This document shows positions 1 through 6,740 of a stretch of DNA of 15,233 bases, piece after piece (the stretch's first letter is position 1; the number at the start of each line of letters is the position of its first letter). The notes beneath the pieces were generated by a model. It was not told the DNA's origin and did no database searches. It saw only the letters and a program-made list of their open reading frames with translations. The DNA lies in the NCBI GenBank assembly GCA_958438955.1, contig CAUBTS010000045.1, forward strand, positions 1 through 15,233, in the 5' to 3' direction. The DNA is from an uncultured Collinsella sp. (lineage in GTDB: Bacteria; Actinomycetota; Coriobacteriia; Coriobacteriales; Coriobacteriaceae). The position numbers and the translations under genes were made by a program.

Positions 1-2
1 GC

Positions 3-551
3 CTTGCGGGCGACGTCATGAACGACTTTAAGGCCGGCGCCGTGCTGGGCACCAACCCGCGTGCGCAGTGGATCGGCCAAGCCATCGGCGGCATCGTGGG
101 CGCCCTGGTCGCCGCAGCCGTCATGGTCGCGCTCGTCACCGCCTATGGCCCGGGCGCCTTTGGCCCCGACAAGAGCTTTGTTGCCGCGCAGGCAAGCGTT
201 GTCGCCACCATGGTCTCGGGCATCCCGAGCGTGCCGTGGTTCGCAGGTGGCTTTATCGCCGGCATCGTCATGTACTGGTTCGGCATTCCGGCCATGATGA
301 TCGGCCTGGGCGTGTACCTGCCGTTCTACATGTCACTCACGGCCTTCTTGGGCTCCTGCGTCAAACTCGCCTACGACAAGTGGTCCGCCCACCGCGACGC
401 CACCGCTGGTCTTTCTGACGAGGAGAGAGCTGCCAAGGACGCCGCCTTCCAGGAACAGGGTCTGGTCGTTGCCAGCGGCCTGCTCGGCGGCGAGTCCATC
501 GTCGGCGTTATCCTGGCGTTTGTCTCCGTGGGCTTAAGCCTGCTGGGCTAA
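3..551 (+). CDS. OPT-family oligopeptide transporter, C-terminal part (5' end outside the window)
   Basis: This is the last 182 codons of an integral membrane transporter, probably of the OPT (oligopeptide transporter) family that imports peptides or metal chelates across the cytoplasmic membrane. The frame is already open at base 3 and reads LAGDVMNDFKAG before the first Met at 18, so that Met is internal. The stretch resembles the OPT-family segment that precedes the last membrane helices: G-D-x-M-x-D-x-K-x-G, then a TNPRAQ-like turn. Several hydrophobic helices follow, then a short charged loop (LSDEERAAKDAAF) and a final helix containing GLLGGESIVGV, a typical OPT C-terminal pattern. The TAA stop at 549-551 is followed by a strong terminator, so the gene ends its transcription unit. 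Family assignment is fairly secure; the substrate cannot be told from this part. Confidence 0.8.
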   Translation, partial: LAGDVMNDFKAGAVLGTNPRAQWIGQAIGGIVGALVAAAVMVALVTAYGPGAFGPDKSFVAAQASVVATMVSGIPSVPWFAGGFIAGIVMYWFGIPAMMIGLGVYLPFYMSLTAFLGSCVKLAYDKWSAHRDATAGLSDEERAAKDAAFQEQGLVVASGLLGGESIVGVILAFVSVGLSLLG

Positions 552-569
552 GTCGAGCAGCTGCTCGAC
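552..569. repeat. Perfect 18-bp palindrome directly after the OPT stop codon
   Basis: gtcgagcagctgctcgac is perfectly self-complementary and begins on the base after the TAA. It has no T run of its own and lies 23 bp before the main terminator stem. It could be an accessory 3' RNA structure or a protein site. Its role is not known. Confidence 0.5.
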
Positions 570-592
570 AGCAACCATATTGCCTACGATTT

Positions 593-632
593 GCCCGGTC
601 GGTAGCTTTCCAGGCTACCGACCGGGCTTTTT
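593..632 (+). terminator. Rho-independent terminator of the OPT gene
   Basis: There is a perfect 14-bp stem (593-606 with 614-627), a 7-nt loop and five T residues at 628-632. It lies 41 bp after the stop of the OPT gene and is the strongest terminator in the window. Confidence 0.93.
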
Positions 633-643
633 GATACCAACGC

Positions 644-683
644 AAAGAAAGGCCGGCGCGCTGCGTTTAACAGCGCGCCGGCC
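644..683 (-). terminator. Rho-independent terminator of the coiled-coil surface protein gene
   Basis: A 13-bp perfect stem (651-663 with 671-683) encloses a 7-nt loop. Read on the minus strand it is followed by TTTCTTT (650-644). It lies about 70 bp downstream of the stop at 753 and faces the OPT terminator tail to tail. Confidence 0.88.
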
Positions 684-752
684 TTATCGCTTAAGCTATC
701 GAAGCGTTCCTGCTATGAACCGAAGTTCGTTGCAGAGCCGACGCTCGAATCA

Positions 753-3700
753 CTACATGTGCTTGCGACGACGATCGCCCAGCGTCACGCCCGCAGCCAC
801 GAGCGTAATACCGCCGATAACGAAGACCTCGCCCGCAAGCGCGGAGTCATCACCGGTCTGGGCGAGCGCGGCAGGCGCAGCCTGTTTCTTGGCAACGGGG
901 GCCTTTGCAGCAGCCTGCGCAACCTGAGGCTTGGCCTGCGGCTTGCTCTGCGGCTCGGCCTTGGGATGATACTTGTCGTACTCGGCCTGAGCGGCAGCCA
1001 GGGCATCCTTGGCATCTCCGAGCTCGGCCAGTGCAGCGGCATAGACGTCGTTGGCATCGGACAGCTTGGCATCGGCATCGCTCAGGGCAGCCTTGAGGCC
1101 AGCGGCGGCATCGACGGCAGCCTTATAGCGAGCGTAGGCAGCGTTCAGCTTGACCAGCTTCTCGTTGCCCGTCGTGCCCGCGACAAGGGATGCCTTGTGG
1201 TCGACAGCCTCAAGATCGGCCTTGAGTGCCTCGTCGTTGGCAAGCTCGGCCTTGGCCTTGACGATATCGAAGTTCGCATCGACGACGGCTTCGTTGGCAG
1301 CCTCGAGCTGCTTCTGGGCATCGGCGACACCGGCGACGGCAGCGTCATAGGCGGCCTTGGCGTCGTCGACCGCCTTCTGGGCGCCGGCAAAGCGCTCGAA
1401 GGCCTTGTTTGCGCGGGTCAGCTCACCCTCGGCAGCCTTGGCCTCGGCCTGCGCGTCGGACACAGCCTGCGTCTTGGCGGCAACTGCCTGCTTGGCGTCC
1501 GAAAGAGCGGTCGCGGCCTGGGCATCTGCTGCCTTGGCCTTGTCTACACCTGCCTGGGCGGCATCGTCGGCCTTCTTTGCCTTGTCAAGGGCGCCCTGCT
1601 TGTCCGCAAGGTCCACCTTGGCGTTGTCACGCTTGGCAGTAAGGTCCTTAACCGAAGCCGTGGCGTTGTCATACGCCGCGTTAGCCTGATCGGACTTTGC
1701 CTTGGCGGCATCGCGGGCACTGCGAGCCTTCGCCTTGTGAGCAGCGGCCTCGGATGCCTTCGTCTGGCAATCGACAAGCGTGGCATTTGCCTTATCAAGA
1801 GCCGCCTGGGCAGTTGCCGCCTCGCCCTTAGCGGCATCAAGCTTGGCCTGGGGTGTCTTGACGTCGATGATCTTAAGCTCGGCTTCGGCAGCGTCATAGG
1901 CGGACTTGGCGGCAGCAGTAGCGGACTGAGCCTTCTCGTACTCGCCCTTGGCGGTGTTCATGTTCACATCGGCTGCGGTGAAAGCGTCCTGGGCGGCATC
2001 CTGCCCGTTTACAGCTGCGAAGTAAGCTTCCCTTGTAGTTCCAAAGTTCTTCTGCGCCTCGGCAAGCTTGCCCTGGAGCTCCTTGAGCTGCGCCTTCTGC
2101 GCCTGCGTGCCGCCCGCATTGTAGGCGGAATCGATGTAGTCGTTGAGGAGCTTCTTGAACTCGGAGACAGTGAAATCAGCCTGCGTGTCATCATCGCTGT
2201 AATCGAAGATGGTTACCTCGGAATCGGTATTCTTGCCGCTACCGGTCGCGATGCCGATGGCTCTCGTAGAGGCATCGATAATGTTGAGATAGTGCCCGCA
2301 CTCGTGGTAGATGCTGTTGTAGTTCTGGTAGATGTAATAGGACTCATATCGATATTTGCCGAGTTTGTCGCCATACTGCTCTACATACTTGTCGAAAATC
2401 TTCTTTTCCTGAGTATAGAGGCCGGTATAGGGCCAGCCGAGGGTATCCTCGGTCTCGCCGCCGGTATATGCGCCGCCTCCGCCAGCAAGGTTTTCACCGT
2501 TGTCGAAGTAGCAGTTCGAGTGTCCCCAGATGTTCGATGAATATGATGTATTAAGGGCGGCTGCCGCAGTCATACGGAGGCTGACGCTGAGCGCCGACTG
2601 ACCGTTCGCCTTGCGGAGGTTGTTCTGGGTGTCGAGATATGTCAGGGCGTTGCGCATCTGCTCCAAGGAGAGCGGATTGGTGTCGCGAGACATATCCTGA
2701 TCGACGTACTGGTCATACCAGTCGGCCTTGTCCTCAGCACCGGTCAGCATCGATACGGCATCCTGGGCGTTCTTTTTCTGTGTGGCGGTGAAATCGCTGC
2801 TGTTGCTGATGTAGGCCATAAAGCCGAGTATACCTTGGCTGATGACTTCCTGGTCAACGGTCATGTTGGACTTGAGGTCAGCAATCTGCTGCTCAAGAGC
2901 CTCAACCTGGACATTAGCAGCGTCATAAGCCTTTTCCGCGGCGTTCGAAGCAGCGCAGGCTGCCTCCCACTCGCTGCGCTTCTGCTTGCGAACTTCGACA
3001 AGCTTATCGTACGCGGTCTTCTTGTCGGCCTCGGTCTGCTGGGCCTGCTCGTATGCCGTCTTCGCGGCGTCACGCTTACTGGCCGCGTCCTTGTACTCCT
3101 TGTTTGCCGCATCGTATGCAGACTGGGCAGATGCCACGGCAGCGTTGGCGGCGTTGACCTTCTCCTGCGCGGCGGTGGCGGTATTCTGGGCCGCCTGCAG
3201 GTTCGCCCGGGCGGTAGCGTCGGCATCCGTCGCGGCATTGAGCTCCGCCTGCGCGGTCTTGAGCTCACCAGCAGCAGCGTTCTTGGCGGCCTCAAGCGCA
3301 CTCAGGTCAACACCCGTACCCGAGACGGCAGCATCGAGCGCGGCCTGCGCCTGGTTGAACTTCTGCTGGGCGTTATCGCGCGCGGTGGTTGCGGTTGCGA
3401 GAGCAGCGGCAGTCTCCTGCTTCTTGGCCTGGGCAGTCGTCAAAGCTGCCTCGGTATTCTGCTTTTCCTGCTGGGCGCTGGCCTCGGCAGCCTTGGCCTG
3501 GTCCAGATTGGCCTGTGCAGTAGTAACGGCCTTATTGGCGTCATCGAGCTTTGCCTGCGCGTCCTCGACGGCCTTCTTGGCGGCCTCGTACTCGTCCATA
3601 CCCATGGCCTCGAGCTTGGCCTGGGCATCATCGAGAGCCTTCTTGGCCTCATCCTGCTTTGCCTTGGCGTCCTTGAGCGCCTGGGTCTTATCCTCGACAC

Positions 3701-4220
3701 TCTTGTTGGCCTGTTCGAGCTGATCGTTCAGGTCGCCCAGCTTCTTCTGCTGCTGTTCGGTCTTTTCGACGGCCGCCTTAAGCTCGTCGATCTTCTCCTG
3801 AAGCGCGGCTACCTCGGCCTCGTTCTGCTCGGCGGCGTTATCGGTCACGGCCTGCGAGGCCTGATTCTTTTGCTGCTGCGCCTGCTTTTGAGACTGGCCC
3901 GCCGCGTCGGCCTTCTTCTGGGCGGCATCGTAGGCGGCCTGAGCGTCCTTGAGCTGCTTTGCCGACTCCTCGGCCAGCTGGGCAGCCGTCTTTGCGACCG
4001 CTTGGTTACCGGCGACAACGGTGTTCTCTACAGAACTACCCCCCCCCTGAACAGAATCGCCGTTATCGGTTGACGGTGCGGCGATTGCCGCCAGCGGCGA
4101 CATGAGCGGCTGAGCAATGAGGCCCGCCGTCAAAACGGTTGCGACGGCGCGGTTAGCAACGCCCTTGACGTTGACGGCCTTAGCCCGAGGCTCAAAGTGT
4201 TGTGGACTGTAGTTTGCCAT
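753..4220 (-). CDS. Cell-wall-anchored coiled-coil protein with central CAP/SCP-like domain and LAQTG sorting signal
   Basis: An exported surface protein of 1155 residues. Residues 1-48 look like a signal peptide: a basic N-terminus, a hydrophobic run from about 25, and probable cleavage after AAIAA. Residues about 70-465 and 705-1080 are two Ala/Lys/Gln/Asp/Glu-rich coiled-coil arms without aromatic residues. Between them lies a folded aromatic-rich domain resembling CAP/SCP proteins and the SEC10/PgrA surface-exclusion domain: His567 in WGHSN, Glu576 in GENLA and H639-E-C-G-H643-Y, matching the CAP 'GHY' signature. A Pro/Lys/Gln linker precedes LAQTG (1119-1123), a hydrophobic helix and the RRRKHM tail, a sortase signal of the LAxTG type recognised by class E sortases. 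The start is supported by GGGAG at 4227-4231, 6 nt before the ATG. Codons 58-61 contain nine consecutive G residues. Exact role (adhesin, wall remodelling or conjugation exclusion) is unknown. Confidence 0.85.
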   Translation of the reverse strand: MANYSPQHFEPRAKAVNVKGVANRAVATVLTAGLIAQPLMSPLAAIAAPSTDNGDSVQGGGSSVENTVVAGNQAVAKTAAQLAEESAKQLKDAQAAYDAAQKKADAAGQSQKQAQQQKNQASQAVTDNAAEQNEAEVAALQEKIDELKAAVEKTEQQQKKLGDLNDQLEQANKSVEDKTQALKDAKAKQDEAKKALDDAQAKLEAMGMDEYEAAKKAVEDAQAKLDDANKAVTTAQANLDQAKAAEASAQQEKQNTEAALTTAQAKKQETAAALATATTARDNAQQKFNQAQAALDAAVSGTGVDLSALEAAKNAAAGELKTAQAELNAATDADATARANLQAAQNTATAAQEKVNAANAAVASAQSAYDAANKEYKDAASKRDAAKTAYEQAQQTEADKKTAYDKLVEVRKQKRSEWEAACAASNAAEKAYDAANVQVEALEQQIADLKSNMTVDQEVISQGILGFMAYISNSSDFTATQKKNAQDAVSMLTGAEDKADWYDQYVDQDMSRDTNPLSLEQMRNALTYLDTQNNLRKANGQSALSVSLRMTAAAALNTSYSSNIWGHSNCYFDNGENLAGGGGAYTGGETEDTLGWPYTGLYTQEKKIFDKYVEQYGDKLGKYRYESYYIYQNYNSIYHECGHYLNIIDASTRAIGIATGSGKNTDSEVTIFDYSDDDTQADFTVSEFKKLLNDYIDSAYNAGGTQAQKAQLKELQGKLAEAQKNFGTTREAYFAAVNGQDAAQDAFTAADVNMNTAKGEYEKAQSATAAAKSAYDAAEAELKIIDVKTPQAKLDAAKGEAATAQAALDKANATLVDCQTKASEAAAHKAKARSARDAAKAKSDQANAAYDNATASVKDLTAKRDNAKVDLADKQGALDKAKKADDAAQAGVDKAKAADAQAATALSDAKQAVAAKTQAVSDAQAEAKAAEGELTRANKAFERFAGAQKAVDDAKAAYDAAVAGVADAQKQLEAANEAVVDANFDIVKAKAELANDEALKADLEAVDHKASLVAGTTGNEKLVKLNAAYARYKAAVDAAAGLKAALSDADAKLSDANDVYAAALAELGDAKDALAAAQAEYDKYHPKAEPQSKPQAKPQVAQAAAKAPVAKKQAAPAALAQTGDDSALAGEVFVIGGITLVAAGVTLGDRRRKHM
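4039..4047 (-). repeat. G9 homopolymer inside the surface-protein gene (candidate phase-variation tract)
   Basis: Nine consecutive C on the plus strand give nine G in the coding strand, spanning Gln58 to Gly61 just after the signal peptide. At nine G the frame is open through all 1155 codons. With eight G a TAG appears three codons after the tract; with ten G a TAG follows directly. This layout suits an on/off switch by slipped-strand mispairing. Confidence 0.7.
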
Positions 4221-4527
4221 GGCTTTCTCCCTTTGACACGGATGTATCCATACGCTTCAAAATGTAGGAGCTGATTTTTGAATTCTGTTGCGCAACATTG
4301 GTCACCAGCGGATTTTTTGAAATTCATGCTCCTGTGCTTCACAATTTCGTCACATTTGAAGGAGCTGGTGCATCATATTTTCGCGTGATGGAATTGAGCC
4401 TGTGATTTGCATTTGCTCCCGCGTCATCCGTCCTATCAGATTCCGCATCCAACAGACACCTCGCCCGCCACGGTGTAGAGTTAGGACAACGGGGGCGTTG
4501 CGCGGACCGCGCTGGAACGAGGTGGAC
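4221..4527. promoter_or_regulatory. Divergent intergenic control region with palindrome and direct repeats
   Basis: This 307-bp AT-richer gap separates the divergent starts of the coiled-coil protein and the DUF389 gene, so it must hold both promoters. A perfect 12-bp palindrome, tgttgcgcaaca, is at 4286-4297. It is flanked by near-identical AT-rich direct repeats, gatttttgaattc (4273-4285) and gattttttgaaattc (4311-4325). A shared aggagctg occurs near 4266 and near 4360. No convincing -35/-10 pair was found for the minus-strand gene. Operator function is an inference from position and symmetry. Confidence 0.45.
4453..4481 (+). promoter_or_regulatory. Possible promoter of the DUF389 gene
   Basis: CAGACA (4453-4458) and TAGAGT (4476-4481) are separated by 17 bp. 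Each matches four of six positions of the sigma-70-type consensus. The predicted start lies about 40 bp before the ATG at 4528. The evidence is only moderate. Confidence 0.35.
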
Positions 4528-5667
4528 ATGGAGCTCGACAAACAACAAATCAAGCGACTGCGTGAACGCCATCACCGGCGCCACGGCATCCGCCCTGCCC
4601 ATAGTGAGGCTGCCGAACAGGCTGGTCGCTTTTTAAAACGCGCGTTCAACATTCGCGAGGGACGCGCGCCCTATCACGTGATCCGCAAGCGTTTTGTAAA
4701 CGGGGCGCGCCTGACCGGCTCTCACCTGTACATCCTCATCATCGCTATGTTGATCGCGAGCATCGGCCTCGATATCGATTCGGACATCGCCATCGTGGGC
4801 GCCATGCTCATCTGCCCGCTCATGGGTTCGGTTCTTGCCATGGCATACGGCATCGCCACGCTCGACCGCGAGATCACCGTCGAGGCCATTGCCAGCCTCG
4901 CGCTGCAGATGGTCTTTTGCCTGATCACGTCCACGCTGTATTTTAAGCTCTCACCCCTTGGCACCACCACGGCCGCCATCATCGACAATTCGACGCCGAC
5001 TGTGTGGGACCTTGCCGTCGCGCTCGCGGGCGGCTTTGCGGGCGGGCTGGGCAACTCGCGCGATCAGGAGCCTTCGACGCTCATTGCCGGCGTAGCCGTG
5101 GCGACCGCGCTCATGCCGCCCCTGTGCGCGGCGGGCTACGGCATCGCCATCGCAAGCGGGTCGCTGTTTCTCTCGGCGCTTTACGAGTTTGGCATCAACG
5201 TGGTCTTTATCGCACTCGCGGCCGAAGCCGTATTACTTATCTTGCGCGTGCCGCTCAAGCGCGACCTCAACGGCGACGGCATTGTAACCGCCGAAGAAGA
5301 TGCCGAGGTCAACGAGCTATCGCGCAAGGTGCGCCGCCGCATCATTGTGGGTACGGTAGTCTTTGCCATCCCCTGCATCGTTATGACGGCGGGGTCTATT
5401 GGCTCGGCGCAGACCGGCGTGCAGGACGGCTACGGTGTCACCGAAACCACGCGCGAACTTGCCGCGGTGCTGCCGGGCTTTAAGGATTACACCGTCGCCG
5501 TCGAGACCTCGGCTACCGAGGGCGAGGAAGAGGGCATCGTCGAGCGCGAGGTTGTCGCCCACGTGACGACAAGCGAGGCGCTCGGGGCGCACGACCGCCG
5601 TGTCGCCCGCAAACTCATCGACCTCAATGTGCCCGAGCTCGATCGCGTTGAGTTCGATGTGAAGTAA
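4528..5667 (+). CDS. DUF389 family integral membrane protein with an EF-hand-like loop
   Basis: A 379-residue multi-pass membrane protein of the DUF389 (TIGR00341-like) family, whose biochemical function is not established. The basic N-terminus (1-62) is followed by helices at roughly 65-83, 87-109, 121-140, 162-176, 184-208, 211-239 and 270-290. Family signatures are GAMLICPLMGS (91-101) and GVAVATALMPPLCAAGYGIA (188-207). A soluble C-terminal segment of about 85 residues ends the protein. Between the last two helices, residues 246-257 read DLNGDGIVTAEE, a complete EF-hand calcium-loop pattern (D1, N3, D5, G6, V8, T9, E12). I chose the ATG at 4528 because GAGGTGG (4519-4525) precedes it and the 42 codons before it (from 4402) encode an implausible Arg/Pro/Cys-rich peptide. 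The gene is divergent from the surface protein and appears monocistronic. Confidence 0.85.
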   Translation: MELDKQQIKRLRERHHRRHGIRPAHSEAAEQAGRFLKRAFNIREGRAPYHVIRKRFVNGARLTGSHLYILIIAMLIASIGLDIDSDIAIVGAMLICPLMGSVLAMAYGIATLDREITVEAIASLALQMVFCLITSTLYFKLSPLGTTTAAIIDNSTPTVWDLAVALAGGFAGGLGNSRDQEPSTLIAGVAVATALMPPLCAAGYGIAIASGSLFLSALYEFGINVVFIALAAEAVLLILRVPLKRDLNGDGIVTAEEDAEVNELSRKVRRRIIVGTVVFAIPCIVMTAGSIGSAQTGVQDGYGVTETTRELAAVLPGFKDYTVAVETSATEGEEEGIVEREVVAHVTTSEALGAHDRRVARKLIDLNVPELDRVEFDVK

Positions 5668-5739
5668 TGCGGAGCATGGGATGGCTCCCGCGCACAGGCG
5701 CAAGTCGCGGCGAGGCTCAGACGCGACGCAGGCACATGC

Positions 5740-5784
5740 AAAAAGCGGGACGTAGTTCACGTCCGCGCCCCGCTCGCTGTTTTA
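5740..5784. terminator. Convergent, probably bidirectional terminator
   Basis: On the minus strand a GC-rich stem with one bulge (GCGGACG pairing with CGTCCCGC, loop TGAACTA) runs into TTTTT at 5744-5740. This suits the small membrane protein gene ending at 5795. On the plus strand the same inverted repeat is followed by GTTTTATT (5779-5786), which could stop the DUF389 transcript. Confidence 0.65.
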
Positions 5785-5794
5785 TTGCCGTGAA

Positions 5795-6244
5795 TCAGAC
5801 GTCCGCATCGACATCGCCAGACTCCACCGTAAACGCCGGATCGGTGCTCACAAGATAAAATCGGGTCACCTCAGTATTTCTAATTAGGTAAATCTGCCCC
5901 TGGTTGCGTCGGCGCGATATATACGCAACGTGAACCGTGCCGAATTCTTCGCCGTTTTCCTTCTTTAATACCAAGATGTTGGGATCGTCCGTACGCTTAA
6001 ACTGCCCGTTTGTGCAGATTCCGTCTTTGTCGACCAGCTGCCATCGACAGCCATCCTCTTCAAGAAAGGCCAGGGTTTCCAGACTCGTCTTGTCGTCCCG
6101 ATAGTAACCGTCAATGGCAAACCCTTCGGAAGCGCATTCCTGCATATAGGACGTTTCTCGGCTTATAGCAAACAGCCCTGTAGCGCCCAGGAGCACAGCC
6201 AGGCAGACCACTGCAAGGGTTATCGAAATAGTACGGCGACCCAT
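5795..6244 (-). CDS. Small membrane-anchored protein of unknown function
   Basis: I do not recognise this 149-residue protein. Residues 1-5 are basic (MGRRT) and residues 6-27 form one hydrophobic helix, so it is probably either a signal anchor or an uncleaved signal peptide. The remainder (about 28-149) is a hydrophilic domain rich in alternating polar and aromatic residues, suggesting a beta structure outside the membrane, with an acidic tail (ESGDVDADV). Cys37, Cys67 and Cys77 lie outside the membrane segment and could form one disulfide. Cys14 is inside the hydrophobic stretch but preceded by AVV, so it is not a good lipobox. No strong ribosome binding site lies before the ATG. It is convergent with the DUF389 gene. 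Codon use looks ordinary, so it is probably real. Confidence 0.6.
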   Translation of the reverse strand: MGRRTISITLAVVCLAVLLGATGLFAISRETSYMQECASEGFAIDGYYRDDKTSLETLAFLEEDGCRWQLVDKDGICTNGQFKRTDDPNILVLKKENGEEFGTVHVAYISRRRNQGQIYLIRNTEVTRFYLVSTDPAFTVESGDVDADV

Positions 6245-6434
6245 GTTAGCCCAGCCGATAGTTGCTTAACGGAGCGCGAAACATACCTGGAACCTCCGAT
6301 ATCAGGGGGAAGGTCGCCAGCAGGCTGGCGACAACTATATGTTTCTGATATCAAACCATATGGCTGCCACTCGCGGAGGGGGCATCGGCGAACGGCGTGT
6401 TTTCATACTCCATTGGTCAAACCTAAGCGCGGCC
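6245..6434. other. Non-coding gap with a small hairpin
   Basis: This gap precedes the small membrane protein gene on the minus strand. An 8-bp perfect stem (6313-6320 with 6325-6332, loop cagg) sits between two copies of gatatca (6297-6303 and 6347-6353). No U run follows on either strand. No convincing promoter was found, although the promoter for the gene ending at 5795 must lie here or upstream. Confidence 0.4.
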
Positions 6435-6655
6435 CTACAGCTCGTACTTGTACACGCGGTAGATGTACTTTTCGGCTTCCATCTCGTAGGTGGCGATGGC
6501 CAGACCGTAGCGGTCGTCTCGTCGTTTGGCAGATAGGTCACACTGTGCTGGCCTGCGTTGAGCGAAAAATCGCCTTGGACCTGCAGCAACTTGTCCTCAA
6601 AGCCCGAGCCGACCCAGAAATCGGACAAGCCCACGGAAGGCTGCAGCGAGATCAT
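6435..6655 (-). pseudogene. Frameshifted 3' remnant of an unidentified gene
   Basis: Two adjacent reading frames both look like real protein and join near 6511-6525. The first (from 6655) reads SLQPSVGLSDFWVGSGF and continues to VTYLPNDE. The second, in the next frame, reads DRYGLAIATYEMEAEK and ends YIYRVYKYEL with TAG at 6437-6435. Restoring one missing base near 6516 would make a continuous tail of about 73 residues. Upstream, the frame is closed by a TGA at 6673-6671, and no ribosome binding site precedes the Met. It therefore looks like the decayed C-terminus of a gene whose 5' part has been lost. I cannot name the parent family. Confidence 0.5.
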
Positions 6656-6675
6656 TTGCGCAACATATGTTCAGC

Positions 6676-6714
6676 AAAAACGGGTGGTAGCCGGTACGAC
6701 TACCACCCGTTTGT
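6676..6714 (-). terminator. Terminator of the TetR-activase operon
   Basis: A perfect 11-bp stem (6680-6690 with 6700-6710) with a 9-nt loop is followed on the minus strand by a run of T (complement of aaaaa, 6680-6676). It lies about 30 bp after the stop of the activase gene at 6741. Confidence 0.85.
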
Positions 6715-6740
6715 CTTATATCCGGCTCGAAGTAGGCCAA

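Noticed and set aside
759..4073. Long plus-strand frames (759-2540 and 2835-4073) opposite the coiled-coil protein
   Set aside because: Antisense shadows of repetitive Ala/Lys/Asp codons. The translations are low-complexity Leu/Gly/Ser sequences without recognisable domains.
4130..4342. 70-codon minus-strand frame overlapping the start of the surface-protein gene
   Set aside because: It lies across the leader of the real gene in another frame and has no recognisable protein features.
4402..4527. Upstream ATG at 4402 as start of the DUF389 protein
   Set aside because: The extra 42 residues are Arg/Pro/Cys-rich and not membrane- or signal-like, they run through the likely promoter, and no ribosome binding site precedes that ATG.
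6313..6332. Hairpin considered as a terminator or riboswitch element
   Set aside because: Only 8 bp, no U tract on either strand, and no surrounding conserved RNA motif that I can recognise.
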